Positions 1 to 7,439 of a stretch of 64,000 nucleotides of DNA are shown one piece after another. Under the pieces are notes generated by a model that searched no databases, had not been told where the DNA came from, and worked only from the letters and a program-made list of their open reading frames with translations. The position numbers were made by a program, and so were the translations under genes. Within the stretch, counting starts at the first letter, position 1; each line of letters starts with the position of its first letter. The stretch covers positions 42,442-106,441 of the forward strand of contig NZ_KE384108.1 in NCBI RefSeq assembly GCF_000423925.1. The letters are read 5' to 3'. This DNA is from Butyrivibrio sp. VCD2006 (lineage in GTDB: Bacteria > Bacillota > Clostridia > Lachnospirales > Lachnospiraceae).

Positions 1-1008
1 CTCGACGTTAAAAGCAAGTACGGTGTTGGAAGTGAATTCAATTTTCCTTTGAGACAGAAGGTGTCGGATTGGGAGAAGATAGGTGATTATGAAAAAACGG
101 CAAGTGAAGCTGTGGCAGAACAGGGGGAGTACACTCCGAGTTTTGTGGCGCCTGATGCAAAGATACTTGCTGTAGATGATACTGAAATTAATCTTAAGGT
201 TTTGACAGGACTCCTGGAACAAACGAGGGTAAAGCTGGATACTGCTCTTAGCGGGGAGGAAGCGTTGGAGCTTATGATGAAGACAAGGTATGATGTTCTT
301 CTTATAGATCATCGCATGCCAAAGATGGATGGTGTAGAGCTTTTAAAGCACATCAAATACGATCTTAACAATCGAAATCGTGACAGCATATGCATAGCGT
401 TGACGGCAAATGTGGTTGATGGCAGCAGGATTTTTTATCTTGAAGCAGGATTTGACGATTATCTCGAAAAACCTGTAACAGGTGCAGGATTGGAGGAGAT
501 ACTGACAAAATATCTCCCTGAAGACAAAGTCGGGAAACCTGAAAAAAGACAGGAATCATCGGCTGTGCCTAAATCCGCTGATGAAACAAAGGAATCATCG
601 GATGCGCCGGAAAACTTTGATGAACCGCAGGAGCAATCGGTTAATATGGAAGCTTTTAAAAAGCTTGAAGAACTGGATGCGCGGGGCTATATAAACATAG
701 ATGCAGGAGTAGGGTATGCAGGATCAGAGGAATTGTTCCTGGAAACAGTTGAATTCTTCAGGGATACAATAGATAAAAAGGCAGACGAAATTGAAAAGCT
801 TCTGGAGGACGGGAATATTTCTGATTACACAGACAAGGTTCACGCATTAAAGAGTGCTGCAAGAATAATCGGAGCAAACAGCCTCTCAGAGGATGCAAAG
901 CGCTTAGAAGAAGCCGGTAAGCAAATGGAGATGGAATTCATTAAGGGAAACACCGGCAAGGTACTTGAAACATATCGCTCATATATAAAAATACTTAAGG
1001 ATATTTAA
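1..1008 (+). CDS. Hybrid sensor histidine kinase, 3' end (receiver + HPt)
   Basis: The reading frame is open from base 1, so the gene starts before the window. The first residues (KYGVGSEFNFPL) resemble the end of a histidine-kinase ATPase domain. A response-regulator receiver domain follows at about residues 53-165. It has the acidic pair in AVDDTE (residues 59-60) and the phospho-acceptor Asp in LLIDHRMP (residue 103). After a charged linker comes a C-terminal HPt domain with the phospho-accepting His in VHALKSAARIIGA (His codon 841-843). The layout kinase-receiver-HPt implies a multistep phosphorelay. The sensor part and its signal lie outside the window. No partner response regulator is visible downstream. 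The family call is firm; the pathway is unknown. Confidence 0.9.
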   Translation, partial: LDVKSKYGVGSEFNFPLRQKVSDWEKIGDYEKTASEAVAEQGEYTPSFVAPDAKILAVDDTEINLKVLTGLLEQTRVKLDTALSGEEALELMMKTRYDVLLIDHRMPKMDGVELLKHIKYDLNNRNRDSICIALTANVVDGSRIFYLEAGFDDYLEKPVTGAGLEEILTKYLPEDKVGKPEKRQESSAVPKSADETKESSDAPENFDEPQEQSVNMEAFKKLEELDARGYINIDAGVGYAGSEELFLETVEFFRDTIDKKADEIEKLLEDGNISDYTDKVHALKSAARIIGANSLSEDAKRLEEAGKQMEMEFIKGNTGKVLETYRSYIKILKDI

Positions 1009-1051
1009 GAAAGAATTATGTTTACAAAAGAAAAATAAAATCTGCTTAAGA

Positions 1052-1080
1052 AAAAGAGGGAGCTTAGTTCTCCCTCTTTT
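1052..1080. terminator. Bidirectional terminator hairpin
   Basis: An 11-bp perfect stem, AAAAGAGGGAG paired with CTCCCTCTTTT, encloses a 7-base loop, with A and T runs at its feet. It lies between the converging kinase gene and the minus-strand small gene, and it overlaps the last codons of the latter. It can serve both strands. Confidence 0.8.
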
Positions 1081-1357
1081 CAAGTCTCATCATGAAAATT
1101 GAATACTCGTCGTTCTGGAAATCAAGGTCCGGTGAGTTTTCACCTCCACCATTTGTGCTGCGCTTGATCTCGGCGTAGAATTCTTCGCCTTGATTTACTA
1201 TATCCATAACGGATAAAGCTATTCCGTTTTCTGAAGCGATGGAACAGAAGTCAGAAAGCGGATTTTTTGAGTCTCTTGTCGCGAGAAGCTTTTTCTTAAG
1301 ATTCTCATCTTTTTCTGCGAGTATTAGTAATTCATCAAGTTTTTCAGTGATTTCCAT
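1064..1357 (-). CDS. Small Nif11-like protein with NGGGENSP motif
   Basis: A protein of 97 residues. I chose ATG at 1357 because an AGGAGGG ribosome site (1364-1370) lies at normal spacing; the open frame extends two codons further to a TTG. The N-terminal 65 residues resemble a Nif11-type helical leader (LxxLLxxAEKDExLKKKLL, then FCxIAxENGI). A KRSTNGGGENSP stretch follows, then an acidic tail of about 20 residues without cysteine. Nif11 leaders can guide maturation of ribosomal peptides and end in GG. No maturation enzyme lies nearby, so a precursor role is only a possibility. I recall the NGGGENSP motif as conserved in small clostridial proteins, which would fit a free-standing protein better. 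Function unknown. Confidence 0.7.
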   Translation of the reverse strand: MEITEKLDELLILAEKDENLKKKLLATRDSKNPLSDFCSIASENGIALSVMDIVNQGEEFYAEIKRSTNGGGENSPDLDFQNDEYSIFMMRLEKREN

Positions 1358-1375
1358 AAACAACCCTCCTATTCC

Positions 1376-1400
1376 AAAACAGGCAAAGTACGCCTGTTTT
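1376..1400. other. Hairpin in the leader of the Nif11-like gene
   Basis: A perfect 9-bp inverted repeat, AAAACAGGC with GCCTGTTTT, surrounds a 7-base loop just upstream of the ribosome site of the minus-strand gene. The T-rich foot makes it terminator-like on either strand. It could be an attenuator or the boundary with upstream DNA. Confidence 0.5.
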
Positions 1401-1609
1401 TAGCGTCTTTGCCTATCACAATTATCATAACATATCAGGTATGAATGTTGCCATAATATCATTTGAAAATATGGTATGAAAATATCGTAAAAAATTGTTT
1501 TTATTTTTGTAAATCTAATCCGGTTATTATAAAAATCATATTATTAAATCAGTGGAGCATTAGGATATCCTAAAACGAAAAATATTTATTGAAAAACGAT
1601 AAAAAATTA

Positions 1610-1638
1610 TTGACGCTCAAAAATGGCTGTGATATAAA
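1610..1638 (+). promoter_or_regulatory. Sigma-A-type promoter for the DUF2975 gene
   Basis: TTGACG (1610-1615) and TATAAA (1633-1638) are separated by exactly 17 bases, about 45 bases before the DUF2975 start. The rest of the 1401-1684 gap is AT-rich and shows no gene. Confidence 0.7.
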
Positions 1639-1684
1639 GAAAATATCTTAAGATTTTATATGCGCATAAAGGAGACTTTAAAGA

Positions 1685-2161
1685 ATGAACAATCGTTTAA
1701 ACATCTATTTCAAGAGATTTCTGGATATCATTTTTTATCTGGGAATAATTATTGAGATTACTGTTCCGTTCACTTTGAGAAGGGCGGTGGATTTTACGGT
1801 GGAGACGTTTGGCAGTGCATCGGAATACGCACCTATTAAGGATCACTTTTTGTTTGCTGTGGTGTCCATTATGCTCGCCGGCCTGTTTGCTCTTTTGATC
1901 ATCTACGAACTTAGGAAGATGATGAAAACAGTAATCGAGGATAACTGCTTCATTCAGGACAACGTCACAAGCCTTTACAGAATGGGGAATTACGCATTTG
2001 CAATTACTGTGGTGAAGTTCATGCGAGTTTTTGTTTACTTCACACTGGCAGGAGTTGTAACAGCAGGAGTTTTCTGCTTTGCGGGAATTCTCAGCAAGGT
2101 GCTGGCTAAGGTGTTTGACAGAGCAGTCAGATATAAGGAAGAGAACGACCTGACGATTTGA
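1685..2161 (+). CDS. DUF2975-like membrane protein
   Basis: A protein of 158 residues with three or four hydrophobic segments: about residues 10-35, 55-78 and a long one from 100 to 140. The size and layout match the DUF2975 family, small membrane proteins of unknown function that usually sit beside a YozG-type XRE regulator, as here. A strong AAGGAGA site (1668-1674) and a good promoter precede it. The downstream regulator and DUF4173-like gene probably belong to the same unit. A role in sensing membrane or envelope state is a guess from context. Confidence 0.75.
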   Translation: MNNRLNIYFKRFLDIIFYLGIIIEITVPFTLRRAVDFTVETFGSASEYAPIKDHFLFAVVSIMLAGLFALLIIYELRKMMKTVIEDNCFIQDNVTSLYRMGNYAFAITVVKFMRVFVYFTLAGVVTAGVFCFAGILSKVLAKVFDRAVRYKEENDLTI

Positions 2162-2176
2162 TGCATGAGTGGAGCT

Positions 2177-2217
2177 GGGGACCGTTAGTGTCTGTCTTTT
2201 AGACGGTTACGGACCCC
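2177..2217. other. Imperfect GC-capped hairpin
   Basis: GGGGaCCGT (from 2177) faces ACGGaCCCC (to 2217), with a weaker inner stem around TGTCT/AGACG. It lies between the DUF2975 and YozG-like genes. No T run follows, so it is not a classic terminator; it may stabilise or process mRNA. Confidence 0.4.
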
Positions 2218-2270
2218 GTATCCGACTGGAATAAGTCAGATATAAACTATGGTTTATAGAGGTGGAAAAG

Positions 2271-2486
2271 ATGGCAATAATTATAAATCTTGATGTGATG
2301 ATGGCTAAACGTAAAATCGGTCTCACTGAGCTTGCGGGCAAGGTGGATATTACCTTGGCCAATCTATCAATACTGAAAAACAACAAAGCTAAAGCGGTGC
2401 GTCTTCAGACACTGGATGCAATCTGTAGGGAACTGGATTGCCAGCCGGGAGATATTCTGGAATACGTACCGGATGAGGAATCTTGA
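2271..2486 (+). CDS. YozG-like Cro/C1-type HTH regulator
   Basis: A protein of 71 residues that is almost entirely one helix-turn-helix domain (KIGLTELAGKVDITLANLSI..., ending in the typical ELDCQPGDILEYVPDE). This matches the HTH_26/YozG family, which pairs with DUF2975 membrane proteins. I prefer ATG at 2271 to the in-frame GTG at 2262 because AGAGG at 2257-2261 is then correctly spaced. It is a likely local regulator of its own operon, perhaps controlled by the neighbouring membrane protein. Confidence 0.85.
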   Translation: MAIIINLDVMMAKRKIGLTELAGKVDITLANLSILKNNKAKAVRLQTLDAICRELDCQPGDILEYVPDEES

Positions 2487-2570
2487 AATGAAAGCATTCC
2501 ATGCAAGGCTATTGGGGAATGTTTAAAACAAGATATTTCATTATCATTCTAAATGTTAAGGAGGAACGAT

Positions 2571-4157
2571 ATGGATAATCAGTTTAATGGGGAAATCATG
2601 GGGCAGGATTACTTTTTGGAGGAGCCTGCAGAATCTGAACTAAAGGGTGATGTGACAGCTGTAAAAAAGTTTGGACTTATGGCAATTATCTTTGGAGCTT
2701 TGCATACCTTTTGTCTTTACAGAAATACTTCGGGAATCACATATCCTTTCTTTATGGCGGGAACGCTGCTTCTTATAGCCTGGACCAGAAGAAGTGAAGG
2801 GCTGTCAATTTTTAGAGATAAAAACGGAAAAATCGGGCTGAATATTTTTTACATAATTTCGTTAATGCTCTTGTCGGTTTCAAAGTTTACAACTGCAAAC
2901 GGCACGATATTAACGCTTGATGGCTTTGCAATATATCTGCTTGTTTTCAGCTTTTTGCTTCATATGTGCATCGATACCAATGGATGGGATATAATAAGTC
3001 AATTTATCGGAATTTTGTTAGCATCACTTAGTCCCATTACAAAGCTTGCGGATCCTATCGTTGATGGGATCACCTGGTTTAAGTCCCGTGGAAAAGCCGT
3101 TGATTACGAAAAACGCAGGACTATGGTTGCGGTTTTTGCCGGAATATGCATAGCTATGCCGCTTTTACTAATAGTTATCCAGCTTCTCGCATCGGCTGAT
3201 GCAATCTTTGAGGACGTACTTGAAAAGATGACGGGGGTTTTTAAGCTTCCCGACAATATACTTGATATTTTTGGAATGGCATTCATGTTTGTGGTAACTT
3301 TCTGGCTTTTTTACACTGTAGCCAAAGTGCTCTCGGCAGAAAAGGTTAAAGTCAATAACAAGAACTGTGGCTACAATGCAGTGACAGCCATCACCTTTTC
3401 AAGTCTTCTCTGCCTGGTGTATCTGCTCTTTAGTGTGATTCAAATTGTGTTCTTATTCATGGGTAACATGACTCTTCCTGAAAAATACACCTATGCCGAA
3501 TATGCTCACGAGGGATTTTATCAGCTGCTTGCAGTAAGCGTAATGAACTTTGTAATTGTGACTCTTTGCCAGAAGCTTTTTGCGGAGAGTAAGGTGCTTA
3601 AGGTAATTTTGGTGGTGATCGGTTTTTGCACATACATAATGATCACATCAAGTGCATTCAGAATGTTCATGTATATCGAGGCATACAATCTGACATTCCT
3701 TAGGGTATTCGTACTGTGGTTTTTAGCTGTTCTTGCAATCTGCCTTGCATATCTGTTGGTGAGTCTTTTTGATAAGAGCTTCCCTGTATATAAGATCAGC
3801 ATGGTGACTATAACTGTTATGTACATCGTATTTGCTTTTGCTCATCCTGATTACTTTATCGCAAAGTACGATATTGCCAAAATGGGAACGGGCGAAGGAG
3901 TGCCTCAAATAAGCGGTGATTTTGAGGAGTATGGGAATTCAATGGCTCGTTATCTTACCTGGGAAATTTCAGAGGATGCGGTTCCTGCATATGTGGGACA
4001 TCCTACACTTCTTGCCAAGTATTCTACCGATTATTATGGTCGTGGCGGCGTTCCTCTCACAGAAAAATACAAGGAGATTAGGAAATTCAATCTGGCAAGG
4101 TATAGAGCCTATAAGCTATGCAGCCCTTACCATCAGGAAAAGGAATCAAGCAACTAA
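2571..4157 (+). CDS. DUF4173-like polytopic membrane protein
   Basis: A protein of 528 residues. ATG 2571 follows AAGGAGG with six bases between; an in-frame ATG at 2553 lies upstream of that site and is unlikely to be used. After a short polar N-terminus it has about ten hydrophobic segments spread through most of its length, then a polar C-terminal part of about 90 residues with an FNLARYRAYKL-like end. It resembles DUF4173 proteins, often found with DUF2975/YozG-type regulators. Function unknown. The stop codon lies inside the first unit of the tandem array that follows. Confidence 0.7.
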   Translation: MDNQFNGEIMGQDYFLEEPAESELKGDVTAVKKFGLMAIIFGALHTFCLYRNTSGITYPFFMAGTLLLIAWTRRSEGLSIFRDKNGKIGLNIFYIISLMLLSVSKFTTANGTILTLDGFAIYLLVFSFLLHMCIDTNGWDIISQFIGILLASLSPITKLADPIVDGITWFKSRGKAVDYEKRRTMVAVFAGICIAMPLLLIVIQLLASADAIFEDVLEKMTGVFKLPDNILDIFGMAFMFVVTFWLFYTVAKVLSAEKVKVNNKNCGYNAVTAITFSSLLCLVYLLFSVIQIVFLFMGNMTLPEKYTYAEYAHEGFYQLLAVSVMNFVIVTLCQKLFAESKVLKVILVVIGFCTYIMITSSAFRMFMYIEAYNLTFLRVFVLWFLAVLAICLAYLLVSLFDKSFPVYKISMVTITVMYIVFAFAHPDYFIAKYDIAKMGTGEGVPQISGDFEEYGNSMARYLTWEISEDAVPAYVGHPTLLAKYSTDYYGRGGVPLTEKYKEIRKFNLARYRAYKLCSPYHQEKESSN

Positions 4158-4364
4158 GAGGAATGTAGATAATTACTAAGAGTAATTAAGATTATAACGA
4201 AGAGAGATGCAGATAAAAAACTAAGAGGAATTGAGATTCAACGAAGAGAAATGTAAATGACTACTAAGAGAACTGATATTACAACTAAGGGGAATGAGGA
4301 TAAAAGCTGAGAGTAATTAAGGTTACAACGAGGGGGAATAAAATAATACAAAGAGGGACATACT
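4151..4364. repeat. About ten degenerate 22-bp tandem repeats
   Basis: The stretch from the DUF4173-like stop codon to the next start splits into about ten units of 21-23 bp, each starting like C(T/G)AAGAG and continuing (g/a)AATgta-GATaA. The first unit contains the TAA stop; the last supplies the AGAGGG ribosome site of the lipoprotein gene. No open frame runs through it. Confidence 0.7.
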
Positions 4365-4808
4365 ATGAAAAGAGTGAAAATGTTATTTGCCGCATTATGG
4401 GTTGCTGCTGGTGTTTTTATGGCTTCGGGCTGCGCTGATGCGGCCTATCCGAAGGCTCCGGATGACGGAATTGGTTTTAAAGAACCTGTAGTTTATGAAG
4501 GAAGAGAGTATAGCTATTATGGCTTGGTTAATAATCTGAAAACCAGTTATATTGATCAGTGCATTGGTTACATTGTGCAGGATGCAACTAATTGCTCTGT
4601 TCCTGATCCTGAAAATAGAAACGACAGAGTATATACACTTAGAGATGATTCGGAGCACAACTTTTTATTGGTCTACTATGCGAACTGCGGCATATGCCCG
4701 CCGCCTCCGCAGATACTAAGAGCTGACGATACCGATGGGCAGGATATCGCCATACCGGCGTATATCGAGAAGTATGATGAGGATGACGATGACGAGCTGA
4801 GTGAGTGA
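4365..4808 (+). CDS. Small secreted lipoprotein, unknown
   Basis: A protein of 147 residues with a type II signal peptide: MKRVK, a hydrophobic stretch, then lipobox ASGC with the acylated Cys at residue 23. The mature part is rich in Tyr, Asp and Pro. It has further cysteines (IDQC, TNC, NCGIC) followed by PPPP, and ends in a very acidic tail (EKYDEDDDDELSE). I recognise no family. It should be anchored outside the membrane. AAAGAGGG gives the ribosome site. Confidence 0.7.
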   Translation: MKRVKMLFAALWVAAGVFMASGCADAAYPKAPDDGIGFKEPVVYEGREYSYYGLVNNLKTSYIDQCIGYIVQDATNCSVPDPENRNDRVYTLRDDSEHNFLLVYYANCGICPPPPQILRADDTDGQDIAIPAYIEKYDEDDDDELSE

Positions 4809-4926
4809 TTTTTAACATTGATCTCAATAGTGCTGAGCTTGGCCATTTTTCGGGGGATACTACTTGAAAATCGAGCTGTGCAAACAGACTCAATAGTGAA
4901 AACACGATTATAAAAAATACGATATA

Positions 4927-4956
4927 TTGACAGAAAATTTTATAAAAAGCTAATAA
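4927..4956 (+). promoter_or_regulatory. Possible rubrerythrin promoter
   Basis: TTGACA (4927-4932) and TAATAA (4951-4956) are 18 bases apart, about 95 bases before the rubrerythrin start. No convincing PerR box was found by eye. Confidence 0.4.
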
Positions 4957-5051
4957 CTTTTCATCATCCGATATGCTATGATTAGATATATTAGGACATT
5001 GAGTCAATAACTAAAAACACTGGATTACTTATATGGAAGGAGATGAAAAAG

Positions 5052-5618
5052 ATGGCAGAAAACAACATTTGGAGATGTAGAGCAGAGGATCTTAAGGGTA
5101 CCCAGACAGAGAAAAATCTTCAGGCAGCTTTTGCCGGAGAATCAGAGGCTAGAAATAAATACACTTTCTTTGCATCAAAGGCTAAGAAAGATGGATTTGT
5201 TCAGATTTCAAATATCTTTGCGGAGACAGCAGCTAACGAGAAGGAGCATGCTGAGATCTGGTACAAGATTTTAACAGGAATCGGAAGCACAATAGAGAAC
5301 CTTAAGACAGCAGCTGACGGCGAAGGCTACGAGTGGAAAGAGATGTATCCTTCCTTCGCTAAGACCGCCAGAGAAGAGGGCTTTGACGAGATTGCATTCC
5401 TCTTTGAGGAGGTTGCTGCAATAGAAAAAGAGCATGAGGAGCGCTACAAGAAGCTTCTTAAGAATATCGAGGACAAGATCGTATTCTCAAGAGATGGTGA
5501 CTGCGTATGGCAGTGCGGCAACTGCGGCCACATCGTTATCGGACCTGCAGCTCCCGAGGTTTGCCCTGTTTGTAATCACCCGCAGGCTTATTTCCAGATC
5601 AAGGCAGAAAATTATTAA
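5052..5618 (+). CDS. rbr: Rubrerythrin
   Basis: A protein of 188 residues that reduces hydrogen peroxide in the cytoplasm of anaerobes. A four-helix ferritin-like di-iron domain carries the Glu/His ligands (FAGESEARNKY, ANEKEHAEIW, FEEVAAIEKEHEERY). It is followed by a C-terminal rubredoxin domain with two CxxC pairs (WQCGNCGH and VCPVCNHP) that bind the electron-donating Fe(Cys)4 centre. I chose ATG 5052 because the AAGGAG site directly abuts the upstream ATG 5043. Superoxide reductase lies downstream, so the two genes form an oxygen-defence pair. Confidence 0.95.
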   Translation: MAENNIWRCRAEDLKGTQTEKNLQAAFAGESEARNKYTFFASKAKKDGFVQISNIFAETAANEKEHAEIWYKILTGIGSTIENLKTAADGEGYEWKEMYPSFAKTAREEGFDEIAFLFEEVAAIEKEHEERYKKLLKNIEDKIVFSRDGDCVWQCGNCGHIVIGPAAPEVCPVCNHPQAYFQIKAENY

Positions 5619-5626
5619 TTGTAAAA

Positions 5627-5846
5627 GGTAGAGACCTATTGCTTGTATGGGGTAGAGGCCTGTTGCTTGCAGAGGGTAGAGACCTATTGCTTGTATGGGG
5701 TAGAGGTCTGTTGCTTGCAGAGGGTAGAGACCTATTGCTTGTATGGGGTAGAGATCTGTCACTTGCAGAGGGTAGAAAACTGTTGCATGTACAGGTAGAG
5801 CCCTGTTTCTTGTATAGGATAGAAACCTATTTACTTTGTATGGCAT
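5627..5846. repeat. About nine 24-bp tandem repeats
   Basis: Units of 24 bp begin GGTAGAG and alternate between two types (ending TTGTATGG or TTGCAGAG), giving a 48-bp higher-order unit. The last three copies are degenerate. The array starts nine bases after the rubrerythrin stop. Because 24 is a multiple of three, both strands stay open, but this looks like a consequence of the period rather than coding. Confidence 0.85.
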
Positions 5847-5862
5847 TGAATATTTATCCCTG

Positions 5863-5916
5863 CCTTCCCCCCCACCCCTGTGGGGGAAGGTGTCGGCGAA
5901 GCCGACGGATGAGGGG
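5863..5916 (+). repeat. Dispersed two-hairpin element, copy A
   Basis: CCTTCCCCC pairs with GGGGGAAGG, followed by the small stem GTCGGC-gaa-GCCGAC and the constant tail GGATGAGGGG. It ends 23 bases before the superoxide reductase start. It is one of five copies in the window, all on the strand of the downstream gene. Confidence 0.85.
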
Positions 5917-5939
5917 TAACAAATATAAGGAGGTTACTT

Positions 5940-6314
5940 ATGAATATTTTCAAGTGTGAAAAGTGCGGTAGCATGGTTGTAAAGATCAACGATGTAGGCT
6001 GTTCTCCGGTTTGCTGTGGCGACCCCATGACAGCTCTTGTTCCCGGAACTTCTGACGGTGCTCACGAGAAGCACGTTCCCGTTGTTGAAGTAAACGGCAA
6101 CAAGGTTATCGTTAAGGTTGGCGAAGTTGAACATCCCATGATGGATGCTCACTACATCCAGTACATCTGGCTTGAGACCGACAAGGGATATCAGCAGAAG
6201 AATCTCACACCTTCTGACAAGCCTTGCGCAGAATTTGTTCTTGCTGATGGAGAGAAGGCCATCGCAGCTTATGAATACTGCAACCTTCATGGACTTTGGA
6301 AGGCAGATATATAA
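5940..6314 (+). CDS. dfx: Superoxide reductase (desulfoferrodoxin family)
   Basis: A protein of 124 residues that reduces superoxide to peroxide in the cytoplasm without releasing oxygen; rubrerythrin then removes the peroxide. The N-terminal desulforedoxin-like part has CEKCG and VCCGDP, the four Cys of centre I. The catalytic centre II ligands are visible as HEKHVP, VEHPM, DAHYIQ and CNLHGLW (His4Cys). AAGGAGG at normal spacing supports the start. The family and role are clear. Confidence 0.95.
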   Translation: MNIFKCEKCGSMVVKINDVGCSPVCCGDPMTALVPGTSDGAHEKHVPVVEVNGNKVIVKVGEVEHPMMDAHYIQYIWLETDKGYQQKNLTPSDKPCAEFVLADGEKAIAAYEYCNLHGLWKADI

Positions 6315-6330
6315 TATTCATTTATGCAAA

Positions 6331-6466
6331 TGGATATCTGGATATTGTATTTATTTGAATGAAGAGGATATCTGGATATTGTTTTTGAATGAATGAAGAG
6401 AATATCTGGATATTGTATTTGATTTATATAAAGATGATATCTGCTTTATAGTATTAGATTTGAAGG
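6331..6466. repeat. Four 34-bp tandem repeats
   Basis: Copies of a unit beginning GATATCTGGATATTG start near 6333, 6367, 6401 and 6436 (spacing 34, 34, 35). The last is degenerate. They begin just after the superoxide reductase stop and precede its terminator. Confidence 0.75.
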
Positions 6467-6499
6467 AAGATGATTATTTTATTTATATTGGACTAAGAG

Positions 6500-6531
6500 G
6501 GATGACGCCTGGCATGGCGTCATCCTTTTTT
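6500..6531 (+). terminator. Terminator after superoxide reductase
   Basis: A perfect 10-bp stem, GGATGACGCC with GGCGTCATCC, has a 6-base loop and is followed by six T. This is a textbook intrinsic terminator. Confidence 0.9.
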
Positions 6532-6620
6532 CATTTGCTTAGTAAATTAGTCAGGATTTCTTATCAAAGAAAAATGTTTTGTATGATTACTCATCTGTGA
6601 ATTTAATCATTTTTACTAAA

Positions 6621-6938
6621 TCATAGATTTCACATGGTAGGCTATCTATGATAGACATTTTTTCAATGTGTTCATAGATAGAATTTGGCTCATGTATCTA
6701 TGATTTTCTTGTTTTTCCTTGAATCATAGATTCAAAATTGGCAGGCATCTATGATTTACATTTTTTTTTATGAATTCATAGATGGAATTGGGTTCTTGCA
6801 TCTATGATTTTCTTGTTATTCCTTGAATCATAGATTCAAAATTGGCAGGTATCTATGATTTACATTTTTTTATGAATTCATAGATAGAATAGGTCTCTTG
6901 TATCTATGATTTATCTTTTTTTATTTGAATCATAGATT
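6621..6938. repeat. Left alternating palindromic array (13 motifs)
   Basis: Thirteen copies of TCATAGAT or its complement ATCTATGA strictly alternate in orientation. They start at about 6621, 6644, 6672, 6696, 6722, 6747, 6776, 6800, 6826, 6851, 6878, 6902 and 6928, so spacing is about 25 bp. Four motifs make a superunit of about 103 bp. Neighbouring motifs can pair into stems of 8-11 bp. The array is the mirror image of the right array at 8483-8955. Confidence 0.9.
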
Positions 6939-6990
6939 CCATGTGCATTTGCCTGGAAACTCAATATTTATACTGAGGAAGCATTGGCGT

Positions 6991-7180
6991 CCTCCGGAGG
7001 CTCAGGGCTCCGCCCTAAGAACCTGCAAGAGACCAGTCTCTTGACTCTTTAACTGGGCGCTGCCCAGACTCGTCCTCGCCGGATGCAGGACAGCAAGGAT
7101 GCTGTCTGTTGATCTAGGATATTCCGTGTTACTTCGTCAAGGGCTGCCCGGGCGCAGGCGCCCAGCTTACTGTCCCTTGA
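6991..7180. other. GC-rich ladder of short hairpins
   Basis: A GC-rich island in AT-rich surroundings carries successive hairpins: CCTCCGGAGG (6991-7000), AGGGC-tcc-GCCCT (7004-7016), AAGAGAC-ca-GTCTCTT (7027-7042), CTGGGC-gct-GCCCAG (7053-7067), GACAGCA-agga-TGCTGTC (7089-7106) and GGGCGC-ag-GCGCCC (7150-7163). The last is enclosed by CAAGGG/CCCTTG (7138-7179). No open frame is present. It may be a structured RNA or a repeat remnant. From 7181 to 7439 I see only AT-rich DNA. Confidence 0.65.
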
Positions 7181-7439
7181 CTTCGTTCCCGCTCCATGAT
7201 GAATTTAATTGTTTATATCCTTTGGGGCAGAGAAGGTTGCTGTTGATATCTTTCTATATATTGTTAGGTGGTTGTTAGGTGGATAAATATACTTCGGGTG
7301 ATCTTCTTGACAAGAAAAGATAGATATGTTTTAATACATCACGTTGTTTATCGAATATGCAATATGCGTTCGCTATATTGTTTTTCCACAAACTATTACT
7401 TAGAAACAAATTATTGAATACGAATAAGCTGAGCGGCTT

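Noticed and set aside
3916..4179. 87-codon frame overlapping the end of the DUF4173-like gene
   Set aside because: Alternate-frame shadow with no ribosome site or domain.
5487..5846. 119-codon minus-strand frame with eight-residue repeats
   Set aside because: It is produced by the 24-bp tandem array (period divisible by three), has no ribosome site and runs antisense into rubrerythrin.
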